Assembly: GCA_022749755.1 (NCBI GenBank)
Contig: JAGQDM010000070.1
Span: 2,919,792-2,983,791 of the forward strand
From: Azadirachta indica
Taxonomy: Eukaryota; Streptophyta; Magnoliopsida; Sapindales; Meliaceae
Reading direction: 5' to 3'
DNA length: 64,000 nt
Part shown: in pieces, positions 12,401 to 23,874 of the stretch
Position numbering within the stretch: the first letter of the stretch is position 1
How the letters are laid out: each line of letters starts with the position of its first letter
The notes under the pieces: generated by a model
Databases searched by the model: none
What the model was told of the DNA's origin: nothing
Seen by the model: only the letters and a program-made list of their open reading frames with translations
Program-made: the position numbers and the translations under genes

Positions 12401-15400
12401 GGAAGTGTAAAACCTTAGATCGGTGCTATGAAGCCAATCTGGACTGACCTTGAGTGCAAATTCCGTCTCTAAGTATGACTTCTTTGCCCCACCAGATAGT
12501 AGGAATAAATAGAATGGAAGATCACAGGACTCACCTTCAGTCAACTAGTACTGATCGCTCTAATTCACCTGCTTTTGACGTTCCGCCAGTGCTGACTTTT
12601 GTAGGCTGATGTCTTGCCCCGCCCAGTGGTTCAGAGCTAACTAAAGCACAGCGACTCAGACTAATGAAAGAGGATTTGCTTTATAGCCGCACTAGCCTAA
12701 CTACATGATTGACTTCCTTCCTAGCCGCTTGTGGAGCTTCTCCTGAACCTGTCGATGAAACCTTTGCTACTAAGACTTGATTGACTGCCCAGGGAAAGGG
12801 AGTCACCGACTACTTTCTGTTCGAGGAAAGAGCCGTCTAAGCGAGTTTCCGGATGGCTTGGATTTGCACTTTCTTCACCAGCTTCCATTCCTTATCTTTG
12901 GGACTCCCCGAAATACTCCACAGGGTCCCTTTACTTTAACAGCAGGACAATCCTCGATCCTCGAAAGCCAAAACGAAGCCATTTGGGCTTGAGCCGCTTT
13001 AGATATCTTCTTTAGCAGCCCCGCGGGCAATCGCATGAGAATCCCGTGTCTTCCTTGGAAAGGAGAATTTTTTGTTCTTTGGTTACCTATTCCACTTCTT
13101 TGGCATCATCATCAGCAGCAGCTGCCAGCAGGTGAGCTTAGACGAATGCGGATCCAACTTCCTTCAACAGCAATGCGGAAAATGGCTTCTTCATCTCAGG
13201 TTGATCCGATCTTCTTCAATTGCAGGTGGATCCCTATAAAATATTATATATATATATATTATTATATTCTACAGGATTTGCGTCCACCTATAGTTCTCAA
13301 TTCTGTTCTTTCTTTTCTCTGAAGCTGGCCGGAGCTGGAGATAGGCAGCAACCTGCGCAAACCCTCTTTATTTATATTTATCCTGGGATAGCAAAGTTGG
13401 TATAGCAAAATAATGCTTTAGGAAAGAGGAATTCTTGACTGGCAGCAACTTGATGATCCATTATCTACCAATCGGGGCGGGAAGGAACGATGAACGAACG
13501 GAGCAGTATAAGTATAGGCTGTTAGCTCCATCAGTGCTTCTGAAGAGGCGAGGAGTGGATTCCCCATACGGACCGATTATTCCTACGCGGAGATCGGCCT
13601 ATGAAAGATACCTGGATTCGCCTGCAAGGGGATAAGGAGTTTTGGGTGCTTGAGATTCGGGTCGATGCGGATCGGAGTGAGAAGAGAAGAGGTCTTTCAT
13701 ACATCCATGACGATAATCAGTATATGCCTATCGTAGGCTTAGAGTGATTTGATTTTGGGAAAGGCGAAACTGAAACTTCAGTGTCTAAGAGTACTACAGA
13801 AGAGAGACTCCCCATAACGAAGAGAGTTTTTTGTTCCCCGGCCGATAGGAAAAAAAACGCTTAGTAGTACTTCTCATAGCATGGGGGGTGACAGTCACAC
13901 ATATCCTCCTGATTCACCAAACCAAGCCTGCAAACGTAGGAGCAAATTACGGGGCTGACGGAACTACACCTTAAGAATAAGCGAGCACCGGACCCCTCCT
14001 GTCAACCCCTTACGAAAAGCCTGATTTTGATTCGCTAGTCTTTCTTAGAGATGGACCCGCCCAAGACTTTATTCTTTTTTTTTTCACCGTGTGTGTTTTT
14101 TTTTTAAATCCAATGTTTACCAATGATAATTCAAATAGTCAAAGACGCTGTTAGTCACAGAGCCTTAGACCCGATCCGCTGTAACTAACAGCGCTATTTC
14201 TGGAACACGGAACTCCGCCCCCAGGCGACCCTAATTCGATCAAAATTGGCTGTATTGAAATACTCCGTGCTCTGATCATGAAGGCATTTTCCTAAATCAA
14301 TTCCAACAGATGATTTTGACTCAAAAAAGCAAGAACTTTGATTCATCATCTAGTTCTAGGTTCAGAGAGAAACTACTTTCCCTATTGAAAAACCACTACA
14401 AGCCACTCATTTTTGGCTCGGAGTGGCAAATTTCATTTTTTTTTAAACACTAAAAAAAATCGACTTTTTCTTGATTGGAAGAGAGAAAACCTAATTGGGA
14501 CCTTGATTGGAGAGTCACCCAAGATATCCAATCCAACTCCACCCGGGCCAATATATAATTATAATAAACCATGACCATCTATCTTTTTTTTTTCTTTTCT
14601 TTATATATATATATAGGGCTTTCACCGCCTCCCCTAATACAGTACAACAAAAATTTTGGGAGGTTTCTTTTCTTTATAAGAGGAGGAGAAGCGTACTTAC
14701 TTTCCTGGTAGTGTGCCTTCTGCTTTCGGTGAGGAGTGAGGCGGAAGGAACAGATGATCTTGAAACAAGCTTCTTCTTCATTCAACAAAGCATCAGTAAC
14801 TGATTGCAGACCAATCAGGCATTTTAGAAAAGGGAAGAGGATCCAATCGAGTAGGCATGTGAAAGACAAAAACGAAAAGAAAGACAGGAGAAAGGGTTGC
14901 TGTTGCCAAGGCCTACTCCTCGACCATTTTAGATCGGAAATCACCTATTCAATCAGTTGGGAGTCCCGCCATGCAACCTCCATACCCCATGGAAGAATCG
15001 AATCAAGACCGAAAGACGCTGTCATTGAATCCATTACATCGCACTATTCTTGAATTCACTACATAGAAGGAAGGTATTCAACCAGAGAGAAAGGTAGAAC
15101 CAAAGGAAGCTTTAGCTTATTCAATTGAACGGTGTGAACGCGTTATCTAATCAGTTCCCATGGGAGAGCTTTAGAGGGAGGTGGACATGGGCTTCATGTG
15201 ATTCGAAGCCAACCACTATGTATTGCAAGAAACTCCTATGTGTAGCTATGTATACCTAATGAAAGCCTTAAAGAGCCTCTTAACACTTACCTGCCTAAAC
15301 CAAGCAAGATTCAAGAATCAATCCATTACCAGCAAGATGCGGCTCAGCCAAAAAACGTGAGCGCCCCTGCGCGAGCTGCAATCAAACTAAAGCGCTTTTC

Positions 15401-18243
15401 TCGTTTAGTAAAGTCAAGCTTTGGCTTCTTTCTTTTTCTTCCTCCGAATCCTAATTCTTTGCTTCCTTCCTAAGGTCATATAGGGCTGACAACTAGAGTT
15501 TCGTCTTGTCATAACATAACCCGGGGACTTGCTTTAATCTTTAATAAGATAGACTTTATCCTGGCAAAAAGCGCCTTAATCAATGAATGGTGAGTCTCTG
15601 TTTGAAATGAAAAGAAGGTACTCTCTCCCTCAATCACAGATCGCACAGCCATCTTATTGAGCTTCACATCTGGCATAATATTCTAGGCCGGGAGAGAGAG
15701 ATTCATGCCACATACGCCGACTAGGTGAAACAGCTAAAGAAAATGTTCTAGTCGGGTAGAGAGGAGATATGATACGCTGACAACACGACGATGCATTTAA
15801 GCACATATCTTCGTTACTCTAAATAGCTTGGAGGTCAGGCGCAGACATGAAGGTGCCCGAACAACTAACGATATGAATGGACGCGGAAGAAATACAACAA
15901 TAGCTTAGTGGCCTTACCAGATGTGGTCAACGGTGATCTTCGGTGCAGATAAACATGAGTTTATCCTGCTCAATAGGCAATACCTTATGAGATAGGTCGC
16001 CACGTAGCAACAAAGGTCTTATTTTATTTCATAACCGCCCTTCGGGAACCGGGTTAAACCCATACCTTCGGTAGAAAAAAGGAGTTTGAGCTCGACCAAA
16101 GAAGGGTGCTTAATTCTCTTCTGAAAAAGGGGGATGGGCCAGTCATCGCGTGAGAGGGAAGCGTAGCTGAGAAAGCTTGAGACCAATAAATAAGTAGGGG
16201 CGGTAATTTCACCTGGTGACTGTCTTATTCTAGTTCAAGCGTTGTATAATCTGGGTGTGTGAGGCACTCCCCTCTCGGGATCGGGATTAGGGGGGCACTT
16301 CCTTAGCTTTAGCTTGCAAATCCTCTTCTGAAAGGTACAGTTCCTAGTAAGGAGATGCAGGAAAGAAGGGACAGAATATATATTATGTGCGTTTGGAGCG
16401 GTTCGGGAGAAGTTCACGATTTTTGAATAAAGTCAATCAATCCAACCAAATGAGATTATTATACACACACGTATTAACGACCGGTGGGAACAGAGTGAAG
16501 CGGGGGTGGGTTTGGATGCTTGAATCGAGGACGGAAGGAAGATGTTAGCTCCCTAGCTAATGTCTTCTCCATTCTTTGCTCTTTTCTTGTTTGTGGTTCT
16601 CCGGCAGAGAGTCGAAGGTTGAAAGCTCCTGGTCGTTAACTGGTTCGTCAAGCTCTCCTTCTGGTAATGCCAAACTATATTGTCTTCCTTCCACCTCTCT
16701 CTATCGCCCTTCCTTTAGCAGCTCATCTCGAATCTTGAATCTTGAATGTGTTAGCGAATCGTGGTCTGACCGCTCAAGGCTTATCTCTATTCCCCTTTGA
16801 TGACAGCACTGTGCCCGGACCATCACACTGACTGAAGTTTTTCCCGTATTGTTTATAGTTTCTAAAAGTGATGACTGCTTCCATTAGCATGCCAATCACA
16901 CAATTCCGGCCCAATATCAACCAAATGTGCCAAACCTTCCGACATCGAGTAGTGATCGCCTCAGTGTATCTACCTTCAGCTCAGACATACCAACCATTTC
17001 GACCAAAAGAAAAGCCCTAACTTTTCACTAAACTAAGTAGTAGTGCCAATTGGCCGCCCCAACCATTATCTTAGTGTTAGCCCACATTTTCGACATGCCA
17101 CAAACATTCCGCACAGCCCTCTGGGTTCATAACTAACCTTAACATAACAGATAAAATGGCATGGCATCTAGATTAACCCTGTCAAGCAAACCAGAGGGTT
17201 CGCCTCCCCTTGGAGCGGCCCTTCCGAAACAGCATTCTAGCAACTTCGTTTATCCAGCGTTCTCACCAACCAGTGAGCCGTCACAGAGTCTCCCGCTAAC
17301 TCATGCCAAACCCTTATGAAGGTATCCGACTTTTTCCAATTCTGCCTTTGTGACTTCATCAGTCTACCAATAGCAGCATGCCAATACTTTGCCCTAACTA
17401 CGAAGCTTGAGTCCTGTCTTCGCCCGTGAACGCAACAGGACGCGGTCGTCTAACTCGACTTCCGCAGCGAGTCTTATTGCAGCTCTCTCCTGCAGTAGTG
17501 ATGACGGTTCGCCACACCAGACATCACATCCCCTTGAAGTTCCACTTCAATTGCCACAACAAGGCATCATGGCATTTCTTCCGTATGAGTGGTAACAGCA
17601 CTCTTGCCCGGTCTACCACGCTAAGTGTCCCAATGACACATCGCCCTCTACCGTATCGCATTCTTGCACATGCATAGGTGATAGTGAGATCCTGGGCACC
17701 ATCCTTCAGCCCTTTCCTTTGTCTCACAATGCCCTCTTGGCAACGTAAGCCATCAGTCGTCTGCACAATGCACGACGGACCATAGCCAACTTCCCAATCT
17801 GCGTCTTTCAAGCAGCCATCGAAGCCCAAAGCCTATGGGTCATTCAAGACCATGCGCCGACTCGTTTTCCGAACGATCGCTGCTCACTTTGCAAAGACAC
17901 TGCAACTGTCAACTACACTTGGAGCAATCCTTTGCACATTGTAATGCCAAAAACCCGATAGCAAAATATCAATTCGCTCTTGTTTTACTCGTGACGGTAG
18001 CACACCCCCCCCCCCTCCTCTTACTTCAGCGTAACCAGCCAAGAATTGCAGTGCAGTTCCAACTGCATTTGTAACAGTAGCACTCTCGCCCACCTGTCAC
18101 CATAAGCTCAATCCGAACTTTGCCCTTACTGGCAAGATTAACCATCTGACTTTTGTAACAACCGGGGACCACAAAGTCACTACTCAACTTTTCCACACCT
18201 CGGAACTCAACTCCAAAGTTCCCTCAAAAGTTCCATTGAGTTA
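9415..18243. other. Unassigned intergenic DNA, block A reversed
   Basis: Reverse complement of 405-9233 with the same content and no added gene. Confidence 0.6.
14146..14193 (-). repeat. Strong 15-bp stem-loop, block A reversed
   Basis: Copy of the hairpin at 4441-4488, unchanged in length and pairing despite run-length changes in the poly-T tracts about 40-70 nt upstream (near 14080-14105). Confidence 0.8.
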
Positions 18244-19160
18244 TCACAACCGTGCCATCATCATGTCGTTTGAAGCCTGGGGGATGTCGTCACCATGAAA
18301 CTGGCGGGCATCGCACCGGCGGGCATAGTCGATGCAATCCTTGATCATGGAGGGCCAATAGTAACCCAATCTCCGGATTCTGTCTTGAAATTTAGGTCCT
18401 TTGATGAGCACAAAAAATGCCGTTATGGGTCTCTTGAATGACCTTCTCTGCATCTTGGTCCGACAGACACCGCAGGAGCACTCCATCGTAGGATTGGAGA
18501 TACAATGTTTTCGTTTGAGGATCGTAATGGAACCTCGGAGCACGTCTTCGGATACTTACCTTTTCGTTCGAGGCATCTGGTAGTATCCCGTATTGGATAA
18601 AGTCGATGAAAGGATATCTCCAATCGTCGAATTCCCACTTCGTCAACCGTTATTCGAACCGAACGTCGATTGCATTCCGCAAGAGCTTCATAAGTGTCTA
18701 GCGGTGGTAGGATTCTCCTTTCGAAGACTGTGTGATATTGTTTTGTTGGGTTCACCGTCTACGGTGTCATGGAAGCTGCTAACCATGCTAGTGCATCGGC
18801 TCGGGCGTTCTTTCCCCTCGGCACATGTTCTATGTTGAAGTACGTGAACGCATGTGCCAAACTTTTTTCCTTCCGGTGATAAGGTACAAGGTCGGGCTTT
18901 CTCACTTCCTAGACATTGTTCATTTATTTGGTTTACAATAAGGAGGGAATCGCCCCTGACTTCGAGTCTTCGGATTGCCAACTCCCGAGCCAACTCCATT
19001 CCCATAATCAGCGCTTGATACTCCGCAACGTTGTTGGAACACTGTTCGAGGAGAGCGAACGAATGCGGGAGAAGATGCCCTTCTGGTGTGATGAAAATAA
19101 TGCCGACACCTGAGGACTTTTCGTCTATTCATTCGGGAGGCACCGTCAAAGTTCATTTCC
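18244..19160 (-). pseudogene. Ty3/gypsy pol relic: RNase H then integrase N-terminus (copy in left arm)
   Basis: Read on the minus strand from 19160, fragments give an RNase H domain: an FDGAS start, an EYQALIMGMELA-like segment in a shifted frame, then LEVRGDSLLIVNQIN with the catalytic Asp context GDS. These are followed by VPRGKNARADALA-type residues near 18820, and then the integrase H2C2 zinc-binding region to about 18290. Several frameshifts and stops break the frame. The RNase H that follows the main polymerase region and precedes integrase resembles the extra RNase H of the Tat-type Ty3/gypsy lineage; that lineage call is inference. No LTRs were found beside it. Confidence 0.75.
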
Positions 19161-19590
19161 CATGGGGCTAGGGCTAACATATGCCATGCCAACCCAGGGC
19201 GAAGGGAAGCAGGGACAGGCAAGGATGCAGGAATAGATGGTTGTGAATAAACCTGTGCACGGGTAGTAAACTTCACTCGGTCTTTCCGCCTTACAACACT
19301 GAGAACAATGAACAGACCTGGCGAATTCATAAAGTCAAGCTGAAAAAAAAAACGTGATAGACGTGCGTACTCGCGCGCTACGGTTTAAGCCCTTCCCCAC
19401 CGCCCTTGCCTGCTTAGCGCGCTGTTCTCGCACGCTTAGGGCTGTTTTCGCGCAGTTTTATCGCTAAATACGTTCAATCAATGTTTTCGTTCAGCTAGTT
19501 CCTATGTGTGTATATTATTATGTAACTCTTCTTCCCCTTCACAAAGCTTAGCGTCATGGCCTGCCTCCCTTCACCTTCACGTGCAGGAAT

Positions 19591-19620
19591 GGATCTTAGC
19601 CAAACGGTGACCGGCTTAGG
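19591..19620 (+). repeat. Diverged dispersed motif, site 1 (GGATCTTA...ACCGGC)
   Basis: Reads GGATCTTAGCCAAACGGTGA then CCGGC. Mirror copy at 28038-28062. Together with sites at 19743, 46132 and 48571 it suggests a small diverged repeat family with GGATCTTA about 10 bases before GGTTACCG. Confidence 0.5.
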
Positions 19621-19742
19621 CGCGGCTTGCGCGAAAGCACTTTGGGCGCAGGTTCCTCGATCTCTGTTCTTGCTCGTGAAAAGCAGCATCCAATTAAGCC
19701 TTGCTTGAGGGCGAAGTGCTTGTCGCTCGTCAAGCTCGTATT

Positions 19743-19772
19743 GGATCTTAGCCCGTCAGGTTACCGACCCTT
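19743..19772 (+). repeat. Diverged dispersed motif, site 2
   Basis: Reads GGATCTTAGCCCGTCAGGTT then ACCGACC. The similarity to site 3 continues downstream for about 60 nt in all (ACTGGACCC, then CTTTCTCGATGC). Mirror copy at 27885-27910. Confidence 0.5.
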
Positions 19773-20050
19773 AGAAGGCCATACTGGACCCCTGCTTTCT
19801 CGATGCCAATCTCGCACTTGACTCGAAATACGTACCATAGATCAAGTAAGATTTTCACTCCTTTAGTCCAGACTAGACTTCCTTTCTGATCTTTATCCTG
19901 ACAAAACTACTTATCCGTCAATCTCCTATACATGGTTTCTTTGTAGTACGCAATTGTTCGATCCAAGACAGGCGACATGACCCTCCATGCTATCGGTCAA
20001 GATTCGCTCCATAGACTCCCCATTCATATTGATCTATAGGCCTCCTCCGT

Positions 20051-20374
20051 TCATATCGATTTTGGTTTTTTTGTACCATATTTTGATCTGCCTCTTCTTC
20101 GATCCGGAATTCCCAGCAAATCCTTGACTCCTCGAATACGATGTGATTTCACACCTGGCGAATCTTTCACTCTACCTCCTCTTATGTTGACCATAGGAGT
20201 AAATGATTCATACCAATCCGGATGTTCAGGAAGGGCATTGTCGACTAAAGAGATGGTTCTGTCAGCAGTCGGAGCGACAGTAAGAAGCGGCAGTAGAAGG
20301 AGTAGGAGCTGTAGATGCCAAGTATAACGGCAGAGGAACAGAAGCAGTACTCGACCGTAGTTATAGGTCTCCAC
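20051..20374 (-). CDS. Chimeric frame: hydrophobic N-terminus joined to the rps12 C-terminal part
   Basis: 107 codons. From about residue 61 it matches the last 46 residues of mitochondrial ribosomal protein S12 ([20 protein letters not shown], then [17 protein letters not shown] and a PKSI end). rps12 is normally about 125 residues, so the first two thirds are missing and replaced by unrelated sequence. The new N-terminus holds a leucine-rich segment, residues 9-33, that could form a transmembrane helix. Chimeras of a membrane segment and a piece of a known gene are typical of recombination in plant mitochondria, and some cause male sterility; that role is not shown here. It may simply be an rps12 remnant. 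No nad3, its usual neighbour, is present. Confidence 0.7.
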   Translation of the reverse strand: METYNYGRVLLLFLCRYTWHLQLLLLLLPLLTVAPTADRTISLVDNALPEHPDWYESFTPMVNIRGGRVKDSPGVKSHRIRGVKDLLGIPDRRRGRSKYGTKKPKSI

Positions 20375-21380
20375 ATCAATTGGTTATTCCCACGGGCGTC
20401 AAAAGGAAAAAAGGCTTGAAGCGTCTTGGAAAGAAAGAAAAACCACATAACATAGGCTGAAAAGAGAGTTTCGTAGACGCTCGACTAGATAGGGTAAGTG
20501 AGGAGAAAGGGTATCGTTCAGAACAGCTCCGATAGGATCACAAGTAAGGGGAAAAAAAAAAACTTTGTTTTTGCCCTCATCGGTCGAAGACAAGCGTAAG
20601 CAGCCCTTCCTTTATTTCCTACTTTTCGTTTCACCTCACCTTCACCTTTTTTTTTTTTTTGTCCATCCATGGAAAACCAAGACAAAGCAGCTCTTTCCAG
20701 GCGACCTGACCTCGTCGTTCTCTGGTGGAACAGAATGCTGCCCGATCAGACCACCCAAGTCTTGCGCACACGACTCGTCTTAATAGTCTTTGTTTAATAA
20801 CAACTGCGTACATAATGAGTGACTGCTGCTCAATGTTCTATATTTCATGCTATTGGCATACATATTAACATAAAGGCAGCCTCCTTAGTTAGCTCATGAA
20901 TCAACATATGAACTATTGCGTTACGCTAAGTGGTCGCAAAGTAATTAGGCGGCTGATTGCCATTGCTTTTGCTTGTCGGCCCCTCCCGTTCCCTCCTAGT
21001 TCCGATTGCTTTCTGCAACTACCATCTACTGGCTTCCTCTATTACCACATCTTGTACTTGCTTGTATGAGTCTAAAGGAGGAATAGCTGCGGGGGAAACG
21101 AAGAAAGAAATCTCTTTCGTTTTTTTTTTTTCTATTAGACTAGACTAAGTTCATTAACAAAGCGTTCAAGTGGGCGTCTTTGCTTCAGCGGGGGGATGGA
21201 ATATTATAAACATAATAAGATACCTTAGCTTACTCCGGAAAATGCCACTCGCCTTTTGTTTTGGCTAAAGAATCTATCATTGAATTCACCAGCTCCGGCT
21301 GAATGAAGGGGGAGGAAGCGAGTTCACCTCAAGAATGAACAATTGAATAAAGGAGGGTTGTATCAGAATATTTTACGTCT
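20375..21380. other. Unassigned DNA upstream of the rps12 chimera
   Basis: Several short frames, none with a recognised family. Poly-A/T runs at 20552 and 20648 differ from the mirror (26271-27278), as does the 13-nt duplication present only in the mirror near 26560. Confidence 0.6.
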
Positions 21381-21572
21381 TCAATCCCTAATCTGGCAAG
21401 TCTTTTCCAAGGGTGTGTACTTATTTTCATAGTCAATCAGAGTTTTGCTAATGTAGTACATAGCATACTGATGAATCAACCGTGGAGATCCTAGAACTAA
21501 TAAGCAAATCCAGATTCTTGGTGTATTCAGGGAAAAGATCGATCCTAGCATTGACCCGGCCGGGGCAAGCAA
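21381..21572 (-). pseudogene. Ty3/gypsy reverse-transcriptase-linked RNase H fragment (left arm)
   Basis: A 63-codon frame contains QYAMYYISKTLIDYENKYTP followed by LEKTCQ, which matches the conserved YxSKTL...ExxYxPxEK segment of the RNase H that follows reverse transcriptase in Ty3/gypsy pol. A stop follows at once. Nothing upstream in frame restores a reverse transcriptase core. It lies about 2.2 kb from the other pol relic on the same strand, in pol order if a large internal part was lost, but independent insertion is equally possible. Confidence 0.7.
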
Positions 21573-21577
21573 AAGGT

Positions 21578-21847
21578 CTACCTATTACGAAACCAATTCT
21601 TACGAGCAAGAGGAACTATCTCTTCTGTACGTGTCGTCCGAAACCTTAACCACGAATCTCTACTTTGAGGTGAGGTGCAAAATCTTTTTCTTTTATGGAC
21701 CTTACGTAATAGGCCTTCACGATGAACAAACGATATGTTCCACCCTCCCACCTTCTTGGCATTTCCATATTGGATCGCTCGACCGTGTACATTCCCCGGA
21801 GATCGTGCGTGAGACTCACTATGTACAAATGAAACTATCCTTCCCAC
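21578..21847 (-). CDS. Unrecognised 89-codon open frame (block B, left arm)
   Basis: Mirror copy of 25801-26073, one codon shorter. No separate evidence of function. Confidence 0.2.
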   Translation of the reverse strand: MGRIVSFVHSESHARSPGNVHGRAIQYGNAKKVGGWNISFVHREGLLRKVHKRKRFCTSPQSRDSWLRFRTTRTEEIVPLARKNWFRNR

Positions 21848-23770
21848 CCCGGCCTAACTCAGATATTGATTGGTTGCAGAGAGTCCGTGTGTGCCGCAGC
21901 AAATAGTGGAACGTGTGGAACCGCTCCCCTTCCGGCGTTCTGTCCTCAACCTTGAAAGCAACATCTTCAGTGAATGTTGTGACTATGTATATAAGATAAG
22001 AGAGAACTCGACCTCCTCCCCGGTTCAAAAATGGCTTTGTTTTTCTTGCTCGGGTGCCCCCTAAAAAATTCTAGATAATTTAAAGCGGGCTTTAGTCTGA
22101 AGGAAGACAAGGCAAACTTAGTTCTATAAGTTTGGTCCGAGAATGAATGAAAAAGATTGGCTCTCGATATGGCTAGAACTAGATGTCGGCCGAGCTCTAC
22201 TCTAATCTAAAGGTTGAGTACTTTTTAGCTCTCTTCCGGTTGTGGGAACGCCCTACTATAACTATAGATAGGCGATCGACCGTTCCGATCGCGAGAGAAA
22301 GGTCAATGCATAAAAGATAGAACCGGCCTTTTTTATATTATTTAAGCTAGCTCTTCAATCCTGATGTTGTCACACCAGCTTCTTCAATCCTGATGTTGTC
22401 ACACCAGCTTCTTCAATCCTGATGTTGTCACACCAGCTTCTTCAATCCTTTATTTGATTGAGATCTCCCCGGGTTCAAACGATCCGACAAGGCGGGTCTT
22501 CTGTTCTTTACTTTACCCTTCGTTCCAAGCCCCTGGCTAGTAAAGAACTAATTCCTGCGGTACTTATTCCTAGATATGGATACCAACCCCACTATTGAGT
22601 TAGAACCTACGATCCTCAAAACCTGATTAAGAGATCTCGATCCGGGGCGAATAGCGAAGCACAGGCCCCCTCTCTATAAAAAATGTATTAAAAGATGTGG
22701 GAAAGGTTGCTGAGATCGATACGCCTAATCAGAGACGTAGACGGCGTTCCGAGCTGTACGAACTGAACCAGCTCGAAGTCAACCAATCGGAGAGGAGAGA
22801 GCTGTAGCTGTGCTCAACCGTATTATACACTTACTTGGCCAAAATCCTCCTTTCCTTGATCCTGGACATGGCCTGCATGGACACTCCGAAGCAATGGGAA
22901 CAACTACGAACCCCCTACCTATATAACTGAGACAGCGGGGAAGATAGCGAGAGAGGGGCAGATAACGGAACACGGGGGAGTGCTGAAATGATGCGCATCT
23001 ATCCCCTACATGCGTTTGAGACGGCGGCCCCCGCGCGGATACGACGATTGAAACGGACCAACAATATGTAAATGTGCCGGCAGATACCGGGCAGATGCCG
23101 CCCGGGGCAGGATAATGAATTCTTCCCCGATTACCTAATACGGAGGGATGACTTTGGTTTGAATTCCATTCCTTAAACGCGGTTGTTTAAAATCAATCTT
23201 GAAACGGAAACTGGGGTGGGCTTACGCCTATCAATGCCCGCTTCATTTGAAAGCCCCTATCAATCTTTCATTGGTTGGTTGGGCAGAGTAGATAGCCTAC
23301 ATGGTAAATTAGCCCAATAAAGGTGGTGATATTTATTAGTAACCTACATTGAAACCTATCAAGGTTGTGATTGATAGATAAAAGGATAAGAGTTCGGCTT
23401 AATAATACGTATTTCTATAAGAGACGTGATAGTCTTGGGACATATAGAACAGAACAAAAGGTGGTGTTGGGATTCAAACTTAACAACCAGCCATCTCACC
23501 CTTCAATCATTTCTTTTGAGTCTCTCCTTTGCGCCAGTTGCAGAACCTTAGAGGGTGAATAAGATCAAGATCTTGAGATTGCTAACACCGACCGACTGAA
23601 TTGCTGAGAATGACCTTCGAGTCCCTAGCAAGCTTTCTGGATGAACTTCCAGCTTAGATGGCTGGAGATGGCAAGGCAGCATGAGAGCCAGGTATGTAAT
23701 ATTGCTATTACTTTACTGAATAGGAACCGAGGGTCGGTAAGGAGAAGCGGATGGATGCTTCTGATTATCG
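21848..23770. other. Unassigned DNA to fold-back 2
   Basis: Holds the 29-bp tandem repeat and otherwise no gene. A GATAAGAGA near 21995 is one base from the dicot mitochondrial promoter core, but with no gene behind it this is too weak to call. Mirror: 23875-25800. Confidence 0.6.
22354..22448 (+). repeat. 29-bp tandem repeat, three full units (left arm)
   Basis: Units beginning TTCAATCCTGATGTTGTCAC start at 22354, 22383 and 22412, exactly 29 bp apart. A partial fourth starts at 22441 and diverges after TTCAATCC. Units are identical by eye. The repeat lies in unassigned DNA after an AT-rich stretch. Confidence 0.95.
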
Positions 23771-23874
23771 GAGAATGAACTCTTTCTCCAAGACCGCCTC
23801 CGGCGATATTGGATTCTCTATTATATACGGATTATGATTCGACCTTCCACCGGTGGTTCGGTGAGCATCTCCAG
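23771..23874. other. Spacer of fold-back 2, 104 nt
   Basis: The left arm ends at 23770 and its reverse complement begins at 23875. The 104 nt between them are single-copy in this window. I see no gene, sequencing-adapter-like sequence or strong internal hairpin in it. An open frame that crosses it is discounted because it reads from one arm through the spacer into the other. Confidence 0.85.

Larger units (their letters stand above)
19161..20050. other. Unassigned DNA between retrotransposon relic and rps12 chimera
   Basis: Contains dispersed-motif sites 1 and 2 and a GC-rich stretch with repeated GCGCG/CGCGC near 19360-19470. No gene recognised. Mirror: 27603-28499. Confidence 0.6.
9415..23770 (-). 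repeat. Inverted repeat 1, left arm (blocks A' then B reversed)
   Basis: Reverse complement of 23875-38271. Adding spacer 9234-9414 extends the arm to 9234-23770 (14537 nt) against 23875-38467 (14593 nt). All features of the right arm recur here on the opposite strand. Differences are mainly run lengths (for example a C run near 18007-18016 that is a six-base G run in the two forward copies, near 614 and 29642) and small duplications, such as a 7-nt repeat near 16740. Confidence 0.95.

Noticed and set aside
14736..15053. 105-codon basic frame in block A
   Set aside because: It is mirrored at 32595-32912 only because of the repeat, is broken in the third copy, has no family match, and overlaps an equally long frame on the other strand.
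21995..22003. GATAAGAGA as a mitochondrial promoter
   Set aside because: One mismatch to the dicot core, no gene behind it, and such nonamers are frequent by chance.
22346..22448. Possible CRISPR array
   Set aside because: The 29-bp units are directly adjacent with no spacers, and the genome is a plant mitochondrial one.
22470..22500. GGGTTCAAAC as a tRNA T-loop
   Set aside because: The flanks do not pair as a T-stem and no acceptor partner was found upstream.
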